NCBI GenBank assembly: GCA_015066975.1
Contig: SVNI01000002.1
Span: 1-63,193 of the forward strand
Reading direction: 5' to 3'
Source: Ruminococcus sp.
GTDB taxonomy: Bacteria > Bacillota > Clostridia > Oscillospirales > Ruminococcaceae
DNA length: 63,193 bases
Both the position numbers and the translations under genes were made by a program. Shown in pieces: positions 25,914 to 35,158 of this stretch. Within the stretch, counting starts at the first letter, position 1. The number at the start of each line of letters is the position of its first letter. The notes below the pieces were generated by a model, which ran no database searches, had not been told where the DNA came from, and saw only the letters and a program-made list of their open reading frames with translations.

Positions 25914-26594
25914 ATGACAATTGTCCTGATACGTTCATTGATTTTATATCTGATTGTGTCATTTTCTATCCGGCTCATGGGAAAGCGTCAGCTCGGAGAG
26001 CTACAGCCTTCGGAACTTGTTGTCACAATCCTGATTTCCAATATTGCCACGCTTGCCCTTGAAGATATTGAAATTCCGCTTCTGCATGGCGTGCTTCCGA
26101 TTCTCGCGCTGGTCTGCTATGAAGTACTTGCTTCCTGGATTTCGCTCAAATCGATTAGATTCCGGAGATGGATTTCAGGCAGTCCGAAAATCATCATACA
26201 GAACGGCATTATCGACCAGGAAATGTTAAAAACTCTGCGTTTTTCCGTGGATGACCTGATGACTGCCCTCCGTATGAGTGGTGTGTTTTTTATCGAAGAA
26301 GTACAGTTTGCGGTTGTCGAAACAAACGGCAGTGTTTCAGTTTATCAGAAGTCAGCCTATCAGCCGTCTGAAAAACAGGATATGAATGCTGTTCAGCCGT
26401 GCTGTGACCCTCCGCAGACAATTGTTGCAGACGGCAAGCTTCGGGAAAAAACGCTTTCTGAAATCGGTCTTGACAAACAGTGGCTTGAAACTGTTCTGCA
26501 TCGGGAAAAAATCAGCATCAAAGATATTTTTCTGCTGACAGCAGATAAATCTTCAAAGTATCAAATTATTCCCAAAGGAGTGACTGCTTCATGA
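25914..26594 (+). CDS. DUF421 (YetF/YcaP-type) membrane protein
   Basis: Membrane protein of 226 residues with two to three N-terminal spans and a cytoplasmic C-terminal domain typical of DUF421: 'RLMGKRQLGELQPSELVVTIL' in part, 'LLHGVLPILAL', 'IIIQNGIIDQEMLKTLRFSVDDLMTALR' in part. In Bacillus the related YetF/YrbG/SpoVAE-linked proteins are tied to spore and membrane physiology, but no biochemical role is firm. The start at 25914 has GAAAGGGG eight bases upstream. It overlaps the DUF4363 gene by four bases (ATGA), a pairing seen in many Clostridia. Confidence 0.82.
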   Translation: MTIVLIRSLILYLIVSFSIRLMGKRQLGELQPSELVVTILISNIATLALEDIEIPLLHGVLPILALVCYEVLASWISLKSIRFRRWISGSPKIIIQNGIIDQEMLKTLRFSVDDLMTALRMSGVFFIEEVQFAVVETNGSVSVYQKSAYQPSEKQDMNAVQPCCDPPQTIVADGKLREKTLSEIGLDKQWLETVLHREKISIKDIFLLTADKSSKYQIIPKGVTAS

Positions 26595-26968
26595 ACCGCT
26601 GTAAAGTCAGTATCTGGATTCTGCTGGGTTTGATTCTGTTATGCATGTTTTCGATTGCAGAATTGCAGATACAATGCCGGGAAGCTCTTGCACTTGTGGC
26701 AGAAATTGAATCTGCTGTTGATGAAAACAATACAGAACAGGCACTTCTCGCTTTCGACAATCTCGAACAGGACTGGAAACATTATCATGACATCAACGGC
26801 GTTTTTGTCAACGGAAGTGAACTGGACTCTATCCGGGAAATCATGTCCGGCCTGAAACCGCTTCTTGAGGATGAACACCCTGAAGTCCGCGCTGAACTTC
26901 AGAAAATGAAACATCTGATTCTTTCCGTCTATGAAGAAGAACTCCCCGAAATCTGGCATATTCTGTAA
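26591..26968 (+). CDS. DUF4363-type membrane-anchored protein
   Basis: Protein of 125 residues with one N-terminal membrane anchor ('VSIWILLGLILLCMFSIAEL') and a helical extracytoplasmic domain ('NLEQDWKHYHDINGVFVN', 'LLEDEHPEVRAELQKMKHLI'). The pattern and the coupling to a DUF421 gene fit DUF4363. The start overlaps the upstream stop by four bases and has an AAAGGAG site. Function is unknown; it probably forms a membrane complex with the DUF421 protein. Confidence 0.75.
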   Translation: MNRCKVSIWILLGLILLCMFSIAELQIQCREALALVAEIESAVDENNTEQALLAFDNLEQDWKHYHDINGVFVNGSELDSIREIMSGLKPLLEDEHPEVRAELQKMKHLILSVYEEELPEIWHIL

Positions 26969-26972
26969 CAGG

Positions 26973-27002
26973 AAAGCTCCCTGATTTTCGTCAGGGAGCT
27001 TT
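26973..27002. terminator. Bidirectional terminator
   Basis: A perfect 12-bp stem (26973-26984 with 26991-27002) between the converging DUF4363 and HD-domain genes. It ends on both sides with AAA/TTT, so it can serve both strands. Confidence 0.85.
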
Positions 27003-27006
27003 CTGG

Positions 27007-27561
27007 TTATGCATAAACAGGCTCGGCCTCAAAATCCAGTTCCGGAATTTCCGTGTGAATTTTGCCTTCCAGCATGTGAATGACATGTTCCAGCGAATAC
27101 AGATGCCAGATTTCACTTGCGGCACAACATTTATCAGCAATCGTGATGATATAGCTTTCTTTATATTTCGGGAACGGAAAACTCAGCGGAAACATGTGTT
27201 TGCGGATAATATCACGTTCAATTTTATTCAGGCTGAATTCTTTTTCGGCATTCTTAAGAGCCACTATCGGATGACGGAATGTATGAAACTTGCAGGCTGT
27301 TTCCTTATCATGCCAGTCATACAGAAAGAAATCATGAAGCAGACACCCCCGGACAAGACTTTTCTTATCTATCTTTTTAATATGTAATACTTTGGCAATT
27401 CTCAATGCCATGTATGCCACACAGATAGAATGTGTAAAACAGTCTGTATTCCCGTGCTGCATAAAATTCCGTTCCGACTGCATATTTGGTGAACGGAGAA
27501 TATCTTCACCATATTGCAGAACCTGCTCGGCAAGTGATTTGTCAGCTTTGATATACCACAT
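27007..27561 (-). CDS. HD-domain protein
   Basis: Cytoplasmic protein of 184 residues with an HD-type metal-binding phosphohydrolase domain: 'HSICVAYMALRIAK' (first His), 'LVRGCLLHDFFLYDW' (the HD pair) and 'IADKCCAAS' (late Asp). Also seen is 'FHTFRHPIVALKNAEKEF', typical of a clostridial subgroup of uncharacterised HD proteins. The substrate is unknown; relatives act on phosphoesters or nucleotides. The ATG at 27561 is preferred because it stands ten bases from AAAGGA; the one at 27570 is too close to it. Confidence 0.8.
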   Translation of the reverse strand: MWYIKADKSLAEQVLQYGEDILRSPNMQSERNFMQHGNTDCFTHSICVAYMALRIAKVLHIKKIDKKSLVRGCLLHDFFLYDWHDKETACKFHTFRHPIVALKNAEKEFSLNKIERDIIRKHMFPLSFPFPKYKESYIITIADKCCAASEIWHLYSLEHVIHMLEGKIHTEIPELDFEAEPVYA

Positions 27562-27613
27562 ATCCCCCATATCCTTTCTTTTTGGATTTCAGATTTATTT
27601 TTCTGTACTGTAT

Positions 27614-27642
27614 ATTATACATCAGCAGATAGAATTTGTCAA
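27614..27642 (-). promoter_or_regulatory. Promoter of HD-domain gene
   Basis: Consensus TTGACA (27637-27642), a 17-base spacer and TATAAT (27614-27619) on the minus strand. Confidence 0.85.
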
Positions 27643-27659
27643 GCCTGTAAGCAGAAGAA

Positions 27660-27687
27660 ACACTCTGACAGGGTTCTGTCAGAGTGT
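27660..27687 (-). terminator. Terminator overlapping the AI-2E transporter stop codon
   Basis: A 12-bp perfect stem (27660-27671 with 27676-27687). The stop codon of the transporter (27679-27681) lies inside the stem, so translation runs into the hairpin. A T-rich tail follows on the minus strand. Confidence 0.8.
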
Positions 27688-28899
27688 AACTGTTTCTTTA
27701 GGTTCTGAAAGTTCGGGTTCTTCTTCGGGAAGTGCTTCGATTTCTTCGGAAAGCACTTCTTTTTCCTGACGGATTTTCTGAAGCCACGGCAGAAATTTTT
27801 CGCCGTAGAGCATATCCACAACGGCAATGACCGGAATTGCAAGGAGAATTCCCAGAATGCCGAACATTTTTCCGCCCAGAATAATCGAAACCAATGTCAG
27901 CACGGGAGACAAGCCCAGCGAATTACTGAACAGCTTTGGCTTGATGACGTAGCCATCCATCGCTTGCAGAATCACAGTGAAAATCAGGAAATACAGCGCA
28001 TGAACCGGATTTGTCAGAAGCAGAAGCACTCCGCCGATTGCTCCTCCGATAAGAGGGCCGAATGTCGGCAGAAGATTTGTCATACCGACTATCAGCGAAA
28101 TCAGAGTGATATTCTGCATTCCGAAAATTGTCATAAACAAAGCGTTCGCAATGCCGATAATACAGGCATCCAGCAGACTGCATCCGATATACTGAATAAA
28201 AATAGCATGGCACTTGCTCCAGAATTTATTCTCAGATTCTATTTTACTTTCAGAAATCAGGGCATTTCTCAGGCGGTCAAAAGCTCTGCGCAGATTTTTC
28301 TTGGCCATCAGGAAATACACCGCAATCACAAAGCCAATGATGATATTAAACAGAGAAGACCCAATATCTCCTATTTTGCCCATGACGGAAGTAAGTGTAT
28401 TTTTCAGTCCGCCGAATACCGTACCAATAAACTGGTCAATATATTCTGAAATCTGGGGCAGTTCGATATTCAGTCCGGATAAAATCTGTATCTGGTCTGT
28501 ACTGGTCAAATTCTTAATCAGTTTTTCTACATTCTTATAATAAGTATTATAGTTATTGATGATTCCTGTAATACTGTTGGTAATGGCTGGCACAACCATC
28601 AGCACCAGCAACGTCAGCAGAACAATCACACACCCGACAGAAAGAATTACCGAACAGGCATGACGGCTTTCTTCTTTCTTTACTTTCTTGAAAATAGTTT
28701 TTTGAAAATAATTCGACACAGGATTCATCAGATAAGAGAAAATACAGCCTATCACCACAGGAGAAAATACCGACCAGAGCGAGCCGAGCCATCCGAAAAA
28801 AATTCCGATATGCGAAAGTGCCATATATAACACAACAGCAGAACAGGTTGCAATGCTGTAAGCTGCCCATTTCTGCTTGGCAAACTCTTTGAATTTCAT
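27679..28899 (-). CDS. AI-2E family transporter (PerM/YdiK type)
   Basis: Polytopic membrane protein of 406 residues with about seven to eight spans in the family arrangement: two N-terminal spans, a long extracytoplasmic helical part (about 100-165), then 'FVIAVYFLMAKKNLRRAF' and a C-terminal block with 'NLLPTFGPLIGGAIGG', 'QAMDGYVIKPKLFSNSLGLSP' in part, and 'GILGILLAIPVIAV'. Members export small molecules or act in Na+/H+ exchange; the substrate is not predictable. A Glu-rich cytoplasmic tail ends the protein. It is a single-gene unit with a strong promoter, ribosome site and terminator. Confidence 0.88.
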   Translation of the reverse strand: MKFKEFAKQKWAAYSIATCSAVVLYMALSHIGIFFGWLGSLWSVFSPVVIGCIFSYLMNPVSNYFQKTIFKKVKKEESRHACSVILSVGCVIVLLTLLVLMVVPAITNSITGIINNYNTYYKNVEKLIKNLTSTDQIQILSGLNIELPQISEYIDQFIGTVFGGLKNTLTSVMGKIGDIGSSLFNIIIGFVIAVYFLMAKKNLRRAFDRLRNALISESKIESENKFWSKCHAIFIQYIGCSLLDACIIGIANALFMTIFGMQNITLISLIVGMTNLLPTFGPLIGGAIGGVLLLLTNPVHALYFLIFTVILQAMDGYVIKPKLFSNSLGLSPVLTLVSIILGGKMFGILGILLAIPVIAVVDMLYGEKFLPWLQKIRQEKEVLSEEIEALPEEEPELSEPKETVTL

Positions 28900-28931
28900 A
28901 AAATCCCCCTTCTTGATTTATTTCCAGATGT

Positions 28932-28960
28932 ATTATAGCACAGAAATTTCATTCTGTCAA
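28932..28960 (-). promoter_or_regulatory. Promoter of the AI-2E transporter gene
   Basis: TTGACA (28955-28960), a 17-base spacer ending TGTGC, and TATAAT (28932-28937) on the minus strand. Confidence 0.85.
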
Positions 28961-28979
28961 GAACTACAATAAAAATAAA

Positions 28980-29009
28980 CTGCTCCGGCCGGAAATCCGG
29001 CCGAAGCAG
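28980..29009 (-). terminator. groESL terminator
   Basis: GC-rich 13-bp stem with one mismatch (28980-28992 with 28997-29009), then a T-rich run on the minus strand. It ends the groES-groEL transcript 18 bases after the groEL stop. Confidence 0.85.
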
Positions 29010-29027
29010 TGAACATTGCAATTCGGA

Positions 29028-30662
<1,635 letters not shown>

Positions 30663-30682
30663 CTATCTGAAATAAAAATAAA

Positions 30683-30982
<300 letters not shown>

Positions 30983-31007
30983 CTACAAAAAATTCTGTTT
31001 GCAGTTT

Positions 31008-31034
31008 TTAGCACTCTCTTTCGTTGAGTGCTAA
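31008..31034 (-). promoter_or_regulatory. CIRCE operator (HrcA site) of groESL
   Basis: A perfect CIRCE inverted repeat, TTAGCACTC-N9-GAGTGCTAA, lies between the promoter and groES. HrcA is the known repressor for this element and is released on heat stress. hrcA itself is not in the window. Confidence 0.97.
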
Positions 31035-31038
31035 TTCT

Positions 31039-31066
31039 ATTTTACCAGCTTTATCAGAAAAATCAA
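31039..31066 (-). promoter_or_regulatory. groESL promoter
   Basis: TTGATT (31061-31066), a 16-base spacer and TAAAAT (31039-31044) on the minus strand. CIRCE begins five bases downstream, so HrcA would cover the transcription start. Confidence 0.8.
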
Positions 31067-31184
31067 GTGTATTTTGAAAATTTTTCTAAAATTTGTTGCT
31101 ATGCATAAAAATGTTGATAATTTTAATAAAAATATAACAAATTTTACGGAAACTGAAAATTCATGTGCTTGCTTAATTTACCGT

Positions 31185-31241
31185 TTATTCATCATTTATT
31201 CACATAATATTCATATAATCCATGAACAAATCATGTATAAT
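31185..31241 (+). promoter_or_regulatory. PHO-box-like direct repeats and -10 box before the response regulator
   Basis: Three copies of (T/A)TATTCA start at 31185, 31196 and 31207, an exact 11-base spacing, followed by TATAAT at 31236-31241. OmpR/PhoB-family regulators bind direct repeats with this spacing. The position next to the -35 zone suggests that the downstream regulator controls its own operon. The rest of the 31067-31306 stretch is AT-rich with no gene. Confidence 0.5.
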
Positions 31242-31306
31242 TATTATGAGGGATTTTAAATTTTTTTGAATTTCTTAATTTTTATCAAAAAAGGAGTGCT
31301 CGCTTT

Positions 31307-32005
31307 ATGGCTCTAGAAAAAGTATTAGTCGTAGATGACGACCAGAATATCTGTGACCTGCTGAGAATGTATCTCGAAAAGGAAGGCTACAGTGTCATTA
31401 TCTCAAATGACGGCAAGGAAGCCGTCGTCAAATTCAATGCATTAAACCCCGATATTGTTCTTCTGGATGTCATGCTTCCTTCTATGGACGGCCGGGGGGT
31501 CTGCCGTGAAATCAGAAAAATCTCCAATGTACCGATTATCATGATTTCAGCCAAAAACGAAACATTTGATAAAGTCCTCGGTCTGGAACTCGGCGCAGAT
31601 GACTATATCTCAAAGCCTTTTGATGCAAAGGAAGTTATCGCAAGAATCAAGGCTGTTGCAAGGCGCATGGGCACGAACAATGCCGAACCTGAAACCAAAG
31701 AAGTCCGCTATGACAAACTGGTTGTCAATATGACACGCTATGAACTGCGCGTCAATGACAAAGTGCTTGATACCCCTCCGAAAGAACTGGAGCTGTTATT
31801 CTATCTGGCATCCAACCCCAACCATGTCTACACCCGTGACCAGCTTCTTGATGAAGTATGGGGCTTTGAATACTACGGCGATTCCAGAACCATTGACGTG
31901 CATATCAAGAGACTGCGCGAAAAGCTCGCCGACGTGTCTCCGCACTGGGCTTTGAAAACCGTCTGGGGCGTTGGCTATAAATTTGAAGCTGATGAAGAAT
32001 CCTGA
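31307..32005 (+). CDS. Response regulator, OmpR/PhoB family
   Basis: Cytoplasmic DNA-binding regulator of 232 residues. The receiver domain (about 5-120) has the acidic pair 'VDDDQ', the phosphorylated Asp in 'IVLLDVMLPSMDGRG' and the conserved Lys in 'DDYISKPF'. The C-terminal winged-helix domain (about 135-230) shows 'TPPKELELLFYLASNPN' and 'SRTIDVHIKRLREKL'. It is cotranscribed with the kinase (14 bases apart) and an HtrA protease (15 bases further on), which suggests a cell-envelope stress or WalRK/PhoPR-like role. The start has AAGGAG. Confidence 0.93.
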   Translation: MALEKVLVVDDDQNICDLLRMYLEKEGYSVIISNDGKEAVVKFNALNPDIVLLDVMLPSMDGRGVCREIRKISNVPIIMISAKNETFDKVLGLELGADDYISKPFDAKEVIARIKAVARRMGTNNAEPETKEVRYDKLVVNMTRYELRVNDKVLDTPPKELELLFYLASNPNHVYTRDQLLDEVWGFEYYGDSRTIDVHIKRLREKLADVSPHWALKTVWGVGYKFEADEES

Positions 32006-32019
32006 ATCCCGGAACAGTT

Positions 32020-33459
32020 ATGAAATTATTCAGCAATCAGAAAAACAGCGCGATTTCCCAGGGCTACCTGAAACTGTCCGGCGGTCTGCTTCTGCTTGGC
32101 ATTCTGCTGACGGGCGTTATCATGATATGCAGTGCTGTGGCTTCTTACCGGGATACGATTGAAACGGCAATCCGGCAGAACTGTGAAGCATTGGTATCCA
32201 ACATCAAAGAAGTCTACACTTCGCCGGATGATATGCCCAGCGTTGAAATTCTTAAGCTTGTCCGCACAGCCGAAATCGAATACGGCTACGATATGTTTCT
32301 TTATGACGAATCCGGAAAAGAAATCTATCCCGGCCAGAGCAGTGAAACCAATATTCTGACCCCTGCGGTGCGGTCTTATCTGTCCAAAGATGATTTTATT
32401 CAGATTGGCTATTATACATCTGATGCATCAGAAGCACAGATATGCTGTGCTGTGCGCTTCTACATGGAAGACAAAGAAGAAAATGTCTCCCAGTATTATC
32501 TGGCCTCTGTCAGCAATGCCGGAATGGTGCAGGAATACAGCATGATGCTGACAAGAAACCTGATTCTCTGTCTGCTGATTGTCACTTTGCTGTTTATGGC
32601 AATTTTCCATATCGGCGCAAGCAAACTGGATGACCAGCTTGATGAAATCACAAAAGTGGCGAATCAGTATGCCGAAGGTGAATTCTCCAACCGTGTCAGC
32701 CTTCCGGAACAGGCCAATCTGTATCCTCTTGGCTGTACCCTCAACCGGATGGCCGAATTTATCGAACAGAACGAAACTACCAGAAGAAATTTCGTGGCCA
32801 ACGTTTCCCACGAACTCCGCACCCCTATGACAACTATTGCCGGATTTGCAGACGGCATCCTTGACGGTACAATTCCGCCGGAACAGCATAAAAAATATCT
32901 GAAAATCATCACAGAAGAAATTCACCGTCTGAAAACGCTTGTGCAGTCCATGCTGAACCTGACCAAATTCGAGGCCGGTGAAATGCAGATTCACCTTGCT
33001 GAAACAGATATTGCCAAACTGCTGATTCGTACTGTCCTGATGTTTGAAAAGCGCATCAATGACAAGCATGTAGATGTCGAAGGGCTGGAAGATGTCTCTC
33101 TTATGCTCCATGCGGATGAAGACCTGATGTTTCAGGTATTATACAATCTGATTGAAAATGCTGTCAAATTCGTCAACGAAGGCGGTATTATCAGTTTCCA
33201 GCTCTATACAGAAGACAAAACTGCACATATCTGCATCAAGAACACCGGCGAAGGCCTTGCTGACGATGAACTGCCCCGGATTTTCGACAGATTCTATAAA
33301 ACCGACACTTCCCGCAGTCAGGACAGAACAGGGCTTGGTCTCGGTCTGTCCATTTCCCGGAAAATCGTACATCTGCATCAGGGACATATCATTGTCAAGA
33401 GCGTAAAGGGCGAATATACTTCTTTTGAAGTCCAGATACCTGTAGAACTCAACAATTAA
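32020..33459 (+). CDS. Sensor histidine kinase
   Basis: Membrane histidine kinase of 479 residues. It has an N-terminal span (about 22-45), an extracellular sensor domain of some 120 residues, a second span ('LILCLLIVTLLFMAIFHIG'), a HAMP linker ('VANQYAEGEFSNRV'), a HisKA domain with the phospho-accepting His in 'NVSHELRTPMTTI' and an ATPase domain with 'NLIENAVKF', 'NTGEGLADDE' and 'GLGLGLSIS'. All catalytic boxes are intact. Its partner is the regulator just upstream. What it senses is not evident. Confidence 0.93.
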   Translation: MKLFSNQKNSAISQGYLKLSGGLLLLGILLTGVIMICSAVASYRDTIETAIRQNCEALVSNIKEVYTSPDDMPSVEILKLVRTAEIEYGYDMFLYDESGKEIYPGQSSETNILTPAVRSYLSKDDFIQIGYYTSDASEAQICCAVRFYMEDKEENVSQYYLASVSNAGMVQEYSMMLTRNLILCLLIVTLLFMAIFHIGASKLDDQLDEITKVANQYAEGEFSNRVSLPEQANLYPLGCTLNRMAEFIEQNETTRRNFVANVSHELRTPMTTIAGFADGILDGTIPPEQHKKYLKIITEEIHRLKTLVQSMLNLTKFEAGEMQIHLAETDIAKLLIRTVLMFEKRINDKHVDVEGLEDVSLMLHADEDLMFQVLYNLIENAVKFVNEGGIISFQLYTEDKTAHICIKNTGEGLADDELPRIFDRFYKTDTSRSQDRTGLGLGLSISRKIVHLHQGHIIVKSVKGEYTSFEVQIPVELNN

Positions 33460-33474
33460 CACCAAGGTGATTTT

Positions 33475-35016
33475 ATGGAAGAAAACAATCTGCATCCTGA
33501 AAAGCCGTCTGTTCCGGAAACCTCCTCTCCGCCTGTGCCGGAACAGACACCAGCTTCTGAAACTCCCGAAATTCCGGACATACCGGAAGCACCGGATATT
33601 CCCCCGATACCGGAAGCACCGAAGATTCCGTCTTTTTCACAGCCGTTTCCGCAGAGACAGAACTATCCCCCTCCTCCGGCATATCCGCCGAATTACGGCT
33701 ATCCGTCGCAGCAGCAGATACCTCCGCCGTCATATTACGGCAATTATCAGACCCCGAATTATTACCAGCAGCAGCCTTATCAGTATTATCCCTATTCTCC
33801 GAACTATATGCCTCCGCCGCCGCAGAAAGCCGCACCCGTGACCCCTCCGGCCGAACCCATTCCCATGAACCGGAAAATTCTTGTCATGTGCTGTGTGCTT
33901 GCGGCTATGATTTTTCTGCTATGTCTGTACTGTATTATCTCGGATGTCATGCACGGCGCATTGAATCAGGACACTGTCTCCAATACAGTGATTCTTCAGA
34001 CACAGGAAAAGCCTGAACTGAATCCGGAAGATGAAAATGTCACTTCTGATGGCGAATACACTGTCCGGGGCGTGGCCGAACTTGTCAAGCCTTCTATCGT
34101 AGAAGTCTATGTCTATGACCAGAATCACAATCTTGCCGGAACAGGTTCAGGCATTATTATTTCAGAAGACGGCTATATCATCACGAATGCGCATGTTGTG
34201 CAGGGCAGTGATTATTCTGTGTCGCTGGATGATGAAAGCGAATATTCCGCACAGCTTATCGGCAGTGACAACAAGACAGATTTAGCGGTACTGAAAATCA
34301 ATGCCAGTCATCTGACCCCTGCGGTGCTTGGTGATTCTGATGAAACTTATGTTGGGGAAACGGTAGTTGCTATCGGCAATCCAGCCGGACTTGCAAACAC
34401 AGTTACAAAAGGCATTGTATCTGCGATTAACAGGCAAATCCGCTCACAGAGCAGCAGTTTCCGGATGGAATGCATCCAGACGGATGCTGCCATCAGTCCC
34501 GGAAACTCCGGCGGTGCGCTGGTCAACATGTACGGGCAGGTTATCGGCATTACTTCCTCGAAGTATGCTTCCCAGTATGAAGGCACTTATGAGGGGCTTG
34601 GTTTTGCCATCAGCATGAATCAGGCACTTCCCATTGTGCAGGATTTAATTGAAAATGGCTATGTTTCCGGACGTTTCCGCATTGGCATTGTATTCATGCC
34701 TACCAGCAATGAATATGCTGCACAGCAGTTTCAGGAAACTTTTGGCGAAGCACTTCCTTCTGAACTTGATAACTGTATCTGGGTAACGGAAATCAGTCCT
34801 GACTGCGATATTGCAAATACAGATATTCAGGCGAATGATTTCATTTTGAGCTTCAATGGTCAGGATGTTTCGGATTATGACAGTGTACTTGAAGTACTTG
34901 ACGGCTGTCAGGGCGGTGATACTGTCACAGCGCACTGTGCCCGGTATGAAAAAGGCCATATTGTCTATTATGACATCAGCTTCAAACTTGAAAAAGATAC
35001 TTCCGGAAATTATTAA
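33475..35016 (+). CDS. HtrA/DegP-type membrane-anchored serine protease
   Basis: Protease of 513 residues facing the outside. A Pro-rich cytoplasmic N-terminus (about 1-125, with PPP and Tyr/Gln runs) precedes one membrane span ('ILVMCCVLAAMIFLLCLYC') and a trypsin-like domain. The catalytic triad is visible: His in 'ITNAHVVQG', Asp in 'DNKTDLAVLKI', Ser in 'SPGNSGGALVN'. A PDZ domain follows (about 400-500). It is the third gene after the two-component pair, so envelope protein quality control is the likely task. A second HtrA gene lies at 58532. A terminator follows 13 bases after the stop. Confidence 0.93.
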   Translation: MEENNLHPEKPSVPETSSPPVPEQTPASETPEIPDIPEAPDIPPIPEAPKIPSFSQPFPQRQNYPPPPAYPPNYGYPSQQQIPPPSYYGNYQTPNYYQQQPYQYYPYSPNYMPPPPQKAAPVTPPAEPIPMNRKILVMCCVLAAMIFLLCLYCIISDVMHGALNQDTVSNTVILQTQEKPELNPEDENVTSDGEYTVRGVAELVKPSIVEVYVYDQNHNLAGTGSGIIISEDGYIITNAHVVQGSDYSVSLDDESEYSAQLIGSDNKTDLAVLKINASHLTPAVLGDSDETYVGETVVAIGNPAGLANTVTKGIVSAINRQIRSQSSSFRMECIQTDAAISPGNSGGALVNMYGQVIGITSSKYASQYEGTYEGLGFAISMNQALPIVQDLIENGYVSGRFRIGIVFMPTSNEYAAQQFQETFGEALPSELDNCIWVTEISPDCDIANTDIQANDFILSFNGQDVSDYDSVLEVLDGCQGGDTVTAHCARYEKGHIVYYDISFKLEKDTSGNY

Positions 35017-35029
35017 TCTTTTTTATTTC

Positions 35030-35055
35030 AATCCCTGTGTTTCCGCACAGGGATT
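35030..35055 (+). terminator. Terminator of the regulator-kinase-HtrA operon
   Basis: A 10-bp stem (35030-35039 with 35046-35055) followed by GTTGTTTTC. Confidence 0.8.
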
Positions 35056-35107
35056 GTTGTTTTCTACAAAAAATTATATATTTTTTATGAAATATTTTCC
35101 GTTTTTA

Positions 35108-35136
35108 TTGACTTTTCTTTGAAAAAGCAGTATAAT
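35108..35136 (+). promoter_or_regulatory. Promoter of the EAL protein gene
   Basis: TTGACT (35108-35113), a 17-base spacer and TATAAT (35131-35136). Confidence 0.8.
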
Positions 35137-35158
35137 AAAACTATCAAGCCATAAGCAG

